Shown here piece after piece: positions 32,225 to 41,776 of a stretch of 64,000 nucleotides of DNA (positions within the stretch are counted from its first letter, which is position 1; every line of letters starts with the position of its first letter). The translations under genes were made by a program, and so were the position numbers. The notes under the pieces were generated by a model. The model was not told the origin of the DNA. It saw nothing but the letters and a program-made list of their open reading frames with translations, and made no database searches. The DNA comes from Coenobita brevimanus (Eukaryota > Arthropoda > Malacostraca > Decapoda > Coenobitidae), in the NCBI GenBank assembly GCA_032717465.1, contig CM064632.1, forward strand, positions 29,312,391 to 29,376,390, given 5' to 3'.

Positions 32225-32440
32225 TTTTTAGTTCTTCCTTCTTTCTTTCTTTCCTTCTTTCATTCCCTCCTCCCTCCCTGCTGTCTCCCTCCCTCTTCCT
32301 TTCCTCTCCTTTTCTTTCATCTCCCTTCCTCCTTTCTAGTCTCTCCCCCTCTTTTCCTCTCATTTCTCTCCTCTCCCCCTACTCCTCCTCTCCCTCCTCT
32401 TCTTACACCTTCTTCCTCCCTCCTCGCCTCTCCCTTTTAA
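32225..32440 (+). repeat. Polypyrimidine tract
   Basis: CTTCCTTC, CCCTCC and CTCTCC units, nearly free of purines on the plus strand. Confidence 0.8.
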
Positions 32441-32552
32441 ACCCTTTAGATACACGGATACTCTTAACATAGCCCTTAATAGCGACAGATTATTTTATTC
32501 AGTCAGTACGAACACTGGTTGATAAAACAGACAAGGGACAGTTCTTCTTATG

Positions 32553-32880
32553 TCTATTCTATCTATCTATATACCTAGGCTGCTTCCCCCAAGGAAAGGG
32601 AGGTAGCCGAGACAGGACGACTCACTCTCCATTTACTCATCCATTCAAACACATTTATTCGCATCTTAGCCCCAAAGGGGAGAACGGACAGATCCTCACT
32701 GCATCACAACGCACAAGGGTCAACTGCGCAATGCAATCAGTGACATCCACAGCAGGGCCCGACAGCAGAACTGGTTTACCCCTGCCACATCATAACAGAC
32801 CCATCCCCTTACCCGCACCTGACCTGACTAGCTGATCAGACCAAAAGCGGGAGAATATCCCCTCAGGGCTGCGTCATCAC
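32553..32880 (-). other. 3' UTR and microsatellite tail of the intact LINE
   Basis: On the minus strand it reads GTGATGACGCAGCCCTGAGG onward and ends CCTAGGTATATAGATAGATA. It lacks the GGCGTCTGGCAAT motif of the other RTE-like 3' ends in the window, so it belongs to a different subfamily. Confidence 0.7.
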
Positions 32881-35811
32881 TTATTCATTCACAATTTCTC
32901 TCCATTTATTTCTGTCATGCACAGCCACTCTTCCTTGCTCAACAGACATCCCTCTCGCATCCAGCGCTCTCTTCACACTGTCCATCCATCCTATTCGTGG
33001 TCTTCCTCTCAGTCTTACACCTCTCACATCAGATCTAGTTATCTTTTTCACCAATCGCTCATTATCCATTCTCTCCATATGCCCAAACCATTGCAACACC
33101 CTCTGCTCAACTCTACCAGCCATCTCCCGAACAACTCCAGTTCTCCTTCGCACTTCATCATTTCGCACTCGATCCATACGCGTCACTCCACACATACTCC
33201 TCAGACATCTCATCTCCATTACATTCAAACTTTTCCTCTCTGCTACACCCATATTCCATGTTTCAGCCCCATATAATGCAGTCGGTACCACAACACCCTC
33301 ATACAGCCTTCTCTTTACATCCATTCTAAGCGAACGACATTTAAACACTTTTTTCATTCCTCCCAGCACCTTTCCTACTTCATTTATTCTAAACTTCACT
33401 TCTGCATCTATTCTTCCATCCACAGCAACATGTGACCCTAGATATTTAAAACAATCTACCTCCTCAAGCAACTCACCATTCAAAACTATATTCATCCCCC
33501 TACCATCTATCAACCTCGTACACTTCATCACTTTACTCTTATTCTCATTTACTTTCAATTTCCTCCTTTCACACACCCTTCCAAACTCCTCTACCAACTG
33601 TCTCAATCTCTCCTCTGAATCAGTCACCAGTGCAGTATCATCTGCAAACAGCAGCTGCTTCAGATTCCACTCTCCTCCATCAACATTTACCAGACTCAGA
33701 CCTCCACCTAAAACTCTTGCATTCACCTCCCTTACAACACCATCCATGTAAATATTAAACAACCAAGGCGACATCACACATCCCTGTCGCAGCCCCACTC
33801 TCACGGGAAACCAATCACTCACAGCATTTCCCACTCTTACACACGCTCTACTATTTACATAAAAACTTTTCACCCCTTTTAGTAACCTACCATCAAGTCC
33901 ATACAATCTTAAAACAGTCCACAAAGCCTCCCTATCAATTCTATCATACGCTTTCTCTAAATCCATAAATGCCCAAAACACATCCTTGCCTTTCGTTAAA
34001 TACTTTTCACACACTTGTCTCACAGCAAACACCTGATCAACGCATCCCCTCCCTCTCCTAAAGCCACACTGCTCATCACTAATCACTCCCTCTGTACCCT
34101 CTCTAACTCTCATAATTAACACTCTACCATACACTTTACCTACAACACTCAACAGACTTATACCCCTAAAGCTAGTACATTCATACTTATCACCCTTGCC
34201 TTTATACAACGGGACCACACAAGCACTTGCCCAGTCAACTGGCACCATACCTTTCTCAAAGCACACATTCAATAATCTTACTAACCAGTCAACAATATTC
34301 ACTCCACCACCCTTCAGGCATTCCACAGCACACCCATCCATACCTGCAGCTTTCCCTGTTTTCATCTCCTTTACTGCCTTCTCCACTTCCTCCTTCGTGA
34401 TCAAAGAATCATTCAACTCTCCCAACACATTCATTCCTTGCACCCTTCTATCTGCCACAATCTCAGCCACCCTTTCCTCCTCTACATTTAACAATCTTTC
34501 AAAATACTCTGCCCATCTCTTCCTTACTGCATCCATCTCAATTAACATCCTTCCATCCTCTGCTTTTACTCGTTCTTCCTTCCCAGACTCTCCCTTTCGC
34601 ACCCTTTTCACCTCCTTCCAAAACATTTTCTTATTCTGTTGAAAATTCTCTGTCAGCCGCCTACCCCACCTCTCATCTGCTGCCACTTTAGCATCACGCA
34701 CAGCCCTTCTCGCTCTATTCCTCTTTTCCTTATACCTTTCATATGACATCTCATCCTTCCTCTGCAGCCACACTTCATATGCACGTCTCTTCTCAGCCAC
34801 AGCCATACTTACTTCCTCGCACCACCATTCACTTCCTTTTCTTACACCACCACCCACATGTCTCACACCACACACCTCTTCTGCATGCCCCACCACAGCA
34901 CTCTTAAACAACTGCCATTCCTCCTCCACGCTGCCATTTTCCCGATCTTTCACTGCGTTCCACTCATCTCTCAATTTCTCCTGATACTCTATCTTTTTCT
35001 CTCTTTTATCCAACTCACTCACTTTCAAAACCTCCCTGCCACACCTAACCCTCCTAGCTCTCACCCATCTCTTACCTACTCTTAACTTTCCCTCCACCAG
35101 GTAGTGGTCAGACATACCTCCACCCTCCCCTCTCAGAACTCTCACATCCAACAATCTTCCTATTACATTCCTAGACACAACCACATAGTCCATCAAGGCT
35201 CTATCAACAACCCTTCCACCCTCCTGTCTCACCCATGTATACTTATAAATATCTTTCTTCTCAAACAGCGTATTCCCAATCACCATCTCTCGCTCAACAC
35301 ACATCGCTATCATTCGTTCCCCATTTTCATTTCTTCCAGGCACACCATGCATACCAACTACGCCTTCAACTGCTACATTTCCCACTCTAGCATTCAGATC
35401 TCCCATCATTACCACATTCACATTCGCTCCAAAACTCTGCAGACACTCATCAACATCATTCCAGAAAGACTCCCTCTCTTGTTCATCCCTTTCACTACCA
35501 GGCCCATATGCACTCACAAACACCCACAACTCACGTTCAAATTTCGCTTTCACCCACATCAGTCTCGATGACACCTCCTTCCATTCAATCACACACTGCT
35601 GTACTTCCGGACTCACTAACAAGGCCACACCTTCTCTTGCCCTTCCTCTATCAACACCTGACAATCTTCCATTCACACTTCCAAACATAGATTCCCCCTT
35701 CCCTTTCATCTTCGTTTCACTCAAAGCTAACACATCCAACTTTCTTCTCACAAACATTCTCCCAATCTCCTCCCTTTTAGCCTCAATTGTACTACATCCA
35801 CGCACATTCAT
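32881..35811 (-). CDS. LINE ORF: AP-like endonuclease plus reverse transcriptase
   Basis: This 976-residue protein nicks target DNA and reverse-transcribes its own RNA at the nick. The N-terminal endonuclease/exonuclease/phosphatase domain (about 1-245) has N2, the SETK glutamate E32, SAYGPG (100-105), GDLN (D138, N140) and SDH (234-236). The reverse transcriptase (about 470-800) has FRGISLLS, CGFRRGRGCVDQ, FMDLEKAYDRID, GLRQGCVMSPW and FADD (722-725). The C-terminus carries the WFGHMERM...RLRGRPR tail of RTE-type elements. All catalytic boxes read as intact. The frame stays open upstream of the annotated ATG to a TAA at 35929-35931 and encodes WSYPRTLKIGS, which looks like the first strand of the endonuclease fold. 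No in-frame ATG exists there, so the true start may be non-AUG or reached another way. Confidence 0.95.
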   Translation of the reverse strand: MNVRGCSTIEAKREEIGRMFVRRKLDVLALSETKMKGKGESMFGSVNGRLSGVDRGRAREGVALLVSPEVQQCVIEWKEVSSRLMWVKAKFERELWVFVSAYGPGSERDEQERESFWNDVDECLQSFGANVNVVMMGDLNARVGNVAVEGVVGMHGVPGRNENGERMIAMCVEREMVIGNTLFEKKDIYKYTWVRQEGGRVVDRALMDYVVVSRNVIGRLLDVRVLRGEGGGMSDHYLVEGKLRVGKRWVRARRVRCGREVLKVSELDKREKKIEYQEKLRDEWNAVKDRENGSVEEEWQLFKSAVVGHAEEVCGVRHVGGGVRKGSEWWCEEVSMAVAEKRRAYEVWLQRKDEMSYERYKEKRNRARRAVRDAKVAADERWGRRLTENFQQNKKMFWKEVKRVRKGESGKEERVKAEDGRMLIEMDAVRKRWAEYFERLLNVEEERVAEIVADRRVQGMNVLGELNDSLITKEEVEKAVKEMKTGKAAGMDGCAVECLKGGGVNIVDWLVRLLNVCFEKGMVPVDWASACVVPLYKGKGDKYECTSFRGISLLSVVGKVYGRVLIMRVREGTEGVISDEQCGFRRGRGCVDQVFAVRQVCEKYLTKGKDVFWAFMDLEKAYDRIDREALWTVLRLYGLDGRLLKGVKSFYVNSRACVRVGNAVSDWFPVRVGLRQGCVMSPWLFNIYMDGVVREVNARVLGGGLSLVNVDGGEWNLKQLLFADDTALVTDSEERLRQLVEEFGRVCERRKLKVNENKSKVMKCTRLIDGRGMNIVLNGELLEEVDCFKYLGSHVAVDGRIDAEVKFRINEVGKVLGGMKKVFKCRSLRMDVKRRLYEGVVVPTALYGAETWNMGVAERKSLNVMEMRCLRSMCGVTRMDRVRNDEVRRRTGVVREMAGRVEQRVLQWFGHMERMDNERLVKKITRSDVRGVRLRGRPRIGWMDSVKRALDARGMSVEQGRVAVHDRNKWREIVNE

Positions 35812-35928
35812 AGACCCAATCTTCAGGGTACGGGGATAACTCCATCCCCCATCCCTTTCTCTGGCCTGTCTCTTTTTAGGAACTAAAAAACAGAGGAGGG
35901 GGTCCCTAGTCCCCTCACCCCGCCCCTT

Positions 35929-36046
35929 TTAGTCGCCTTTTACGACACGCAGGGAATACGGTGGCAGTATTCTTCCTAACACAACCTGGCCGCAGAGTAG
36001 TAGTACCACCCCATAGTGCGGCCAGGTTGTGTCCCCCCCGCCACAG
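35929..36046 (-). promoter_or_regulatory. Structured 5' leader of the intact LINE
   Basis: A perfect 16 bp inverted repeat (35979-35994 and 36017-36032, arms beginning ACACAACCTGGCC) encloses a 22 nt loop. Outside it, the minus-strand segments GTGGCGG (36038-36044) and CTGCCAC (35961-35967) can form a 7 bp helix starting two bases from the element's 5' end. Next comes CCCTGCGTGTCG...CGACTAAAAGGGG, which can form another stem-loop. RTE and R2 elements can carry HDV-like self-cleaving ribozymes at this position. The nested pseudoknot such a ribozyme needs was not demonstrated. Confidence 0.45.
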
Positions 36047-36079
36047 CTTATGAAAACAACACATAAATTCGTTCCTCCG

Positions 36080-36185
36080 GCGTACCTCCTCCTGCTCTTC
36101 CTTCATCCCTCTTTATCCCCTTCAGCACGAGGACGGCTTCATTATTCCATTTTTGCAACCACCAGACGATTTTACTCAGCTACAA
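36080..36185 (+). repeat. Dispersed repeat family D copy beside the LINE
   Basis: CCTTCAGCACGAGGACGGCT and TTGCAACCACCAGACGATTT match 31846-31905. The LINE lies between two family D copies in the same orientation. Confidence 0.65.
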
Positions 36186-36204
36186 CAAGAGGCAGCACTC
36201 AGAA

Positions 36205-37065
36205 TACAAGGACTGCATATCTGGCTTTGCCCTGTGATCTCGACCTTCGGCTAATTGTTCTCAGAATCAAATTACGTCATTCATGGCTGACCCTCAACCC
36301 TTCCACTAAGCTTCCTTTAAATCAGATCCAAACTGAGTTGACCTTGCCTTGTTACCTTGACCCCTGACCTGCTGCTTTCAAGACAGAATGTCTTCATCCT
36401 TGCCTAACCTTCCACATTTTCACAAAGTTTGGTCCATGTCGAATCTAACTTTAATCACTGGCCTGAACTTATGATCTTAGCCCTCACACTGACTTTTGAT
36501 GGACTTCTAATTTCGAATGCCTTCATCCTTGCTTTATCCTGAACACTTCCACAAAGTTTCGTTTAAATCTGATGAAGAATAGTTGATCTTGCAATACGAC
36601 CTTAACCTTTGATTTCTTGTTCTTAAAACCCCTTTGCTTACCGTCAACCCTTCCACCAATTTTGCTTAAAATCAATTCAAAACTGCTTTTATTGTGAACA
36701 CAGCCACACATGGGTCGAAATTTGACCTCGTCGAGTGACCTTGGCCGTTGACTGTTCTTGAATCGAATCCCTTCGTCCTTGTCTTACTCTCAACCCTCGC
36801 AAAAGTCCCGTCATATTCGGATCAACAATATTTATATTAACCTTGCTATGTGACCTTGACCTTTGACTCTGAGACCCAGACAAAGAACTGATTATTCTCA
36901 ATATCGAATCTCGTCACCATTGCCTTACCGCCAGTCCTTCTACAAAGATTGGTCTAACCAGATAAAAACCGTTGAAGCTGACTTTGCCATATGACCTTGG
37001 CCTTTCTTTTTCTAAAAAGTATGTTGACTCTTTGGCTGACCCTAAATCCTTCCATCAACTTAATT
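36205..37065 (+). repeat. TGACCTTGACCTTTGA tandem repeat array 1
   Basis: About seven degenerate units, each containing ATGTGACCTTGACCTTTGAC, a TTGTTCTCAAAATCGAAT-like step, CCTTCATCCTTGCCTTACC, CTCAACCCTTCCACAAAG and GGTTTAAATCGGATC. Successive CTTCCAC landmarks fall near 36300, 36408, 36545, 36649, 36795, 36934 and 37045, so the spacing is irregular at about 105-145 bp. The unit has no open frame. Similar arrays are at 59880 and 63235. Confidence 0.7.
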
Positions 37066-37154
37066 TTGTTTACACGTAGACATAAGCCAAATAACAGATT
37101 ACAATCCATGGGCTAACGCATGATGTGTGTAATACACACAACTTTACTAATATC

Positions 37155-37186
<32 letters not shown>

Positions 37187-37245
37187 TTAATTCATTTATC
37201 ATCTAATAATACTAATCATGATGATACTACTACTACTACTACTAC

Positions 37246-37284
<39 letters not shown>

Positions 37285-37290
37285 TGATGA
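37155..37290 (+). repeat. (AAT)n and (TAC)n microsatellites
   Basis: AATAATAAT at 37157-37187, TACTACTACTAC and a further AAT run at 37226-37281. Confidence 0.9.
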
Positions 37291-37884
37291 TGCTGATGAT
37301 GTGACACGTTTTCTCAAAAGATGAGGGAGTATGATGTGAGATGGGCAATAGAGGGGAAGATTTGGGGGAGGGAGGGGAGGGTAGGAGTCTTCCACCACAA
37401 CATTATGCGGCGCTGTGACATGGAAAATCAAGACACAAAACACAGCACATTACCTTATCTAGGTTCTGAGTAAGACTAGAGCAAATTCCTTTGTTAGTAA
37501 CACTTACACTATATATAACTCCACTACAAGTAACTACAAAGTCTTTTTTATGACACCTTCAGCCAACAACAGAACCACTACTCGCCCCAGACACAGCCGC
37601 CTAGGATAATAGTTACAGTTCGATTTCGGTTTGTCAAGGATAACGATACGGGGGAATAATGAACAAAAAAAAAAAAAGGCATATATTTTGTCGCGGAATA
37701 GGCTACGCTTTTTCTGCTAGTGGTATGACCGAGAGTTTTGCATTTTCATTGTATAGAGATATATTTTCCTTTGTACACATACTATCATCATCAATCAGCT
37801 AGGGTGGGCAGGATCCAGCAACAGGAAAACAAAGGGACATAAAACTATGAACATTTTCTGTGTATACGGTATATGTCATGTTTT
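37291..37884. other. Unrecognised sequence
   Basis: No supported feature. Confidence 0.5.
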
Positions 37885-38090
37885 TTTTTTCATCATCATC
37901 ATTATACAGTAATTATCATCATCTATCATCATCATCATTATCGTCGTCGTCGTCATCCATCCTTTGGAGTGGTATGGATTAAAAAAAAAAAAAAAAGTAC
38001 GAGGAAGTATCAACATTCTTAGTACATACCGCATATACAATTTTTTGCTTTAGGGTACACATCATCATCATCATCATCACTACCACCACC

Positions 38091-38124
<34 letters not shown>

Positions 38125-38136
38125 TCACCACCATCA
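37885..38136 (+). repeat. (CAT)n, (CGT)n and (CAC)n microsatellites
   Basis: CATCATCATCATTAT at 37891, GTCGTCGTCGTC near 37943, and CATCATCATCAT then CACCACCACCAC at 38061-38136. A 17 nt A run lies at 37980-37997. Confidence 0.9.
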
Positions 38137-38185
38137 CTGAACTGAGGAAGACATCATTCGGAGGTCTTATTCCAGACCGCATTAT

Positions 38186-38250
38186 AGGCTTCTTAGCACA
38201 CTTTTCTTAGCGATTTAGTATACACAACTTATTATAATAGGACTCCACAC
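38186..38250. mobile_element. Family A MITE, left end only
   Basis: ATAGGCTTCTTAGCACACTT then TTCTTAGCGATTTAGTATAC and CAACTTATTATAA are a diverged left end. Confidence 0.5.
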
Positions 38251-38364
38251 TGAAAGCTTGGAATGTGTTCGAGCGAGCGTGCGAGCAAGTAAGGTAGTTG
38301 TCTCCAGAGAGACAGCAACTTGCTAAGCTGTACACTGTACTAAAAGTAATCAAATGCTGACTAC

Positions 38365-38612
38365 GCTAACGGCCATACCACGTTGAGTACACCGCTTCCC
38401 GTCCGATCAGCGAAGTTAAGCAACGTTGGGTCTGGTTAGTACTTGGATGGGTGACCGCCTGGGAACACCAGATGCTGTTGGCATAACGTTCTCCCTACGT
38501 GTCAAGTGGGGTTGGTGGAGGATTAGTGCACCTCCCTGTAAAACAATTAACTCTAAGCCTTGGCCACCCCGTTTGGGATACAGGGCGTCTGGCAATGAAT
38601 GAATGAACAAAC
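38365..38612 (+). mobile_element. SINE with a 5S rRNA-derived head (SINE3-like)
   Basis: Positions 38365-38484 form a nearly complete 120 nt 5S rRNA sequence, including CGGCCATACCACGTTGAGTA, GTCCGATCAGCGAAGTTAAG, GTTAGTACTTGGATGGGTGA and CCGCCTGGGAACACC. The internal pol III promoter is well kept: A box near 38412-38426 and C box near 38445-38462. No T-run terminator follows. Instead there is a ~100 bp unrelated body, then GGGCGTCTGGCAAT and (GAAT)n. The tail matches the 3' end of RTE-like LINE copies at 7600-7650. SINEs built on 5S rRNA are known as SINE3, chiefly from fishes. A 5S pseudogene fused to a LINE tail is the alternative. Confidence 0.82.
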
Positions 38613-39190
38613 ATTACTTTCACCAAGTCTCTCGGTGCGCTCCGATTCGAATCAGAAATCAGAAATTCTGAGTTTCTTTCGTCGATCAGGGTATTTTATT
38701 AGTTTGACTCGGATTGTCAAAAAATTTCCCCCCCCCCCCAAAAAAAAAAGCCAAATAGAAGGTATTATTTGTTATGAAAAGGCAAATCCTGGTTGCTCTC
38801 AGCAATCGTCGGAAAATGCTACTCACGCAACCCTAGACCGTTACTTCTTGCGCAGCGGCTGTTAGACTAATCTGCCTTATAAAAAATCGTTTCCTCGATT
38901 TACGGAAAAACTATTGAGAATTACGGGTTGTCTATGAAATGAAAATAACTGAGGATTTTTATGCCAATTCCAAATTGGTGTCTATCTTTCTTGTAATTTC
39001 AAAACTGGCTGAGATATCCAAAAAAGTTCACTACTGTACAACAGAGTTTTCCTGACCCCTGACTCCGTTTCTTGCTGATGCGATAAATCTTTCGTTCGGG
39101 TACGTATGTCGAGGGTTCAAACTGTGACTAAATTTGGTGTTCTCGCACGCTTCGCTCACTCGAACAATTACATCCTGACATTCTCTTTAA
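38613..39190. other. Unrecognised sequence
   Basis: A short C/A run at 38732-38748. Nothing else recognised. Confidence 0.5.
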
Positions 39191-39318
39191 TGTTACCTAT
39201 TGCTAGTGTCAATAACTGCTGTTCCATTATCGTAGAGGAGAACTGACAGGTGTAATATGCAAAATAAATCGCAAGGAAAAATGTGTTACAAAGCTTCCCA
39301 TACTACCTAAAATACGGC
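39191..39318. mobile_element. Family A MITE, right part only
   Basis: GGTGTAATATGCAAAATAAA, TCGCAAGGAAAAATGTGTTA then AAAGCTTCCC and AAAATACGGCCC are the right end of a diverged copy. Confidence 0.55.
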
Positions 39319-39596
39319 CCAAGAACAGCGGCATGGGAGAATGAGAGAGAGAGAGAGAGAGAGAGAATCAAAAAGGAAAACTACCTGGCTGTCGGTGTAA
39401 TCAGAACCAACCCAGTGAAACTATTTTTTTTTTCTTTGTATCCATTCCCTCTCCCTTCTGGATAAATGAACCAGCCCTTGCGCTGCAGTGGACCTCGAAA
39501 TTTGATTAAAAGTCGTATTTTGGTAACATCAGTGATTAAAATTAGCATCATTGTAGTGAGTACGGTAAATTAAATGGTTCATGCTTAGAAAATCTA

Positions 39597-39790
39597 TCCA
39601 TCTATTGCCAGTCGCCTTAATCCCGGAGCAGGTGGCCACAAATAAATCAGCTCCACGTCAACCTGCCCTTCGCCATCGGGCCGTCCTTTCTCCAACTCAC
39701 AAGACCCTCATTCACATCCCCACTCCATCCCTCCACCTCATCCAGAACCTCATCTAACAATGCGCCTCATGGTATAACAACTCTCCTCTT
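39597..39790 (-). mobile_element. RTE-like LINE 3' end
   Basis: On the minus strand it runs GATGAGGTGGAGGGATGGAG, GTGAGTTGGAGAAAGG, ATTTGTGGCCACCTGCTCC, GGGATTAAGGCGACTGGCAAT and (AGAT)-like tail. This is collinear with 7495-7645. Only ~190 bp of the 3' end is present. Confidence 0.78.
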
Positions 39791-40362
39791 GACTGTCTTT
39801 ACGTGCCTATAAACTTCAAATGAAACCCTGTCGCAGAATTTTTTGACCAGCAAGCAAACTTTTGAGGCAAGAGGACTGAAAATTATTATTTTTTTTTTAA
39901 CTCAGGCTGTAACTTTCTGAAAGAAATGTCTGTTTCCGAGCTAAAATAGTGCCTGGTTCAGAGGGAAGAGGATGAGGAGGATGGGGAGGTGGAGGAGGAC
40001 GAGGAGGAGGAGAGCAGGGAAATAGAATGGGAGAATACGAGAAAGGAAAGGAGCATAAAAATAGGGCAAGAATAATGGCCAAAACATGGACACAGAAAAG
40101 AACCACGAAACGAGGACACACGAAATGACAGCTTCATACAAAAAATAAATAAATAAATAAAAATAAAGGGGGATATAGAAGGGGACGCAGCACAGGCTAA
40201 GAAAAAAAAAAAAAGTGGGGTGACGGGAAACTAGAAACTTGCGGGAAAAAAAGACTGACAAAAATATGGCTAACAGTTAAAGATGCACAGACAAAACTGA
40301 GGAAAATAGGACAAAAATACCAATTTGGGAACTGATGAAAATGAGGAGAAATGGGTAGAGAG
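39791..40362. other. A/G-rich low-complexity region
   Basis: Includes GAGGAGGATGGGGAGG (39965-40015), AAATAAATAAAT (40144-40160) and A-rich degenerate repeats. No gene. Confidence 0.5.
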
Positions 40363-40411
40363 ACATAAAACAATAGCAGAAAACACGACGAGAAATATAA
40401 TCTGAAGACAA

Positions 40412-40461
<50 letters not shown>

Positions 40462-40569
40462 AAAACAATGGTAGAAAACACGATGAGAAATATATTATGA
40501 AGACAAGGAAAAAAGAGAGCATAAAACAATGGCAGAAAACACGATGAAAAATATATTATGAAGACAAGG

Positions 40570-40617
<48 letters not shown>
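40363..40617 (+). repeat. Tandem ~60 bp units, two ending in (AG)n
   Basis: CATAAAACAATGGCAGAAAA then CACGATGAGAAATATATTAT and GAAGACAAGGAA occurs three times (about 40363, 40459 and 40520). The first and third units are followed by pure AG runs (40410-40457 and 40576-40616), the second by a very short one. Confidence 0.8.
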
Positions 40618-40620
<3 letters not shown>

Positions 40621-40689
40621 ATAACAGTATCGAAAAATGACTAAAAATAAAAAAGTTTGGCAATAAATTCTTCCTCACTCCCAACACAA

Positions 40690-40810
40690 CCCTCTCTCTC
40701 TCTCTCTCTCTCTTTCTCATAGCAAGGATAAACTAAAGATAAAAAAGGGAATATTGTAAAGAAACGGTTAATCTTGACAAAAAAAAAAAAAAAGCTACCT
40801 TCAGTTTTCA

Positions 40811-40845
<35 letters not shown>
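40690..40845 (+). repeat. (CT)n, poly-A and (CA)n cluster
   Basis: CT run 40690-40715, A run 40779-40793, CA run 40812-40844. Confidence 0.9.
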
Positions 40846-41380
40846 CTACGAAACAGCAAGTAATTTTTCCAACAATTACTTATGAACCATTAACCTTCTG
40901 ACTCCTATAACGTAAGCCTTTCTTCTTTTCGTCCTCTCATTTTTTGTTAAAGTTTATGGTAGTTGGAGGAGTTAGATTTTTCCTTCAATATTAACTTTCA
41001 CGACTAGAGATTCTTCTTTAATTGACTGAAGCCTCACAAATACATAAATGAATATAAACATATATAAATAAGAATAAAATAAAAAAATAAGTCACCAATT
41101 TGATGGGGTTAAGAAACATTTTAGAAAACTATCCAAACTGATTTGCAGAAAAATTCTAAAAATATACGAAGGACAGTAACGCCGTGTCTTGAACTTTACA
41201 CTTTTTTTTTTCTTTTTTGCAGAAGACGAAAACAGGAAGGAAAACCAAACTGATTAAAAAATAATAATTCTATACACCAGATTACAGGCGTCCTCCATTC
41301 AAAAAATGCCTGTGACATGGAGGGCAAATCCCTAATCTTTTACTGTCATTAATGGAATACCTGTGTTTACTAGGTTTGGT
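40846..41380. other. Unrecognised AT-rich sequence
   Basis: No supported feature. Confidence 0.5.
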
Positions 41381-41381
41381 C

Positions 41382-41480
41382 AGCCTGCATCCCATATTAC
41401 AGAGTGCATTTAGCAACTTTAAAGTGAGGGTAAAGTCTACCTTCGTCGCGTGCTTTAGAAATTATTGCAAGGAAATTAAA
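41382..41480 (+). repeat. Dispersed repeat family C, further copy
   Basis: GTCAGCCTGCATCCCATATT, ACAGAGTGCATTTAGCAAC match the family. Confidence 0.6.
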
Positions 41481-41605
41481 GTTTACATTCCATATATCAA
41501 CTGAAGATTTAAGCATGTAACCCAAAGACCTGCCAATCAGTGAATGCCAGAGTGATCCAGGATGCTCTTGATAAGAATGCCTCCAAATGCCTGTCTTCTA
41601 GGTGG

Positions 41606-41745
41606 CACAGCGGGGTTCTTAGCACATTTTCCGTGGCGATTTTGTTTTTATGAATAGTTTTAATTAGAGATGTTTTATGCATAGTTTTAATTAGAGTTGT
41701 TTTATGCATGGATTCCAGCACATCTTCTGTAGTGATTTAGTTTTT

Positions 41746-41776
<31 letters not shown>

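Larger units (their letters stand above)
32553..36046 (-). mobile_element. Full-length RTE-like LINE, 3,494 bp
   Basis: The sequence CTTATG flanks both ends (32547-32552 and 36047-36052), a candidate target-site duplication. On the minus strand the element starts CTGTGGCGGGGGGGACACAA, has a ~235 bp 5' UTR, one long ORF and a ~330 bp 3' UTR ending in a (TAGA)n-like tail. One long ORF with an N-terminal endonuclease and C-terminal reverse transcriptase, and no gag-like ORF1 or zinc knuckle, is the layout of RTE-type LINEs. An intact ORF and clean ends suggest recent and possibly ongoing activity. The clade is tentative; RTEX or Proto2 are alternatives. Confidence 0.88.

Noticed and set aside
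34196..35690. Plus-strand frames of 60-155 codons opposite the LINE ORF
   Set aside because: Antisense shadows of the intact reverse transcriptase ORF.
38365..38484. Functional 5S rRNA gene
   Set aside because: No T-run terminator follows the 120 nt, and the sequence runs on into a body with a LINE-type tail and microsatellite. A SINE head explains it better.
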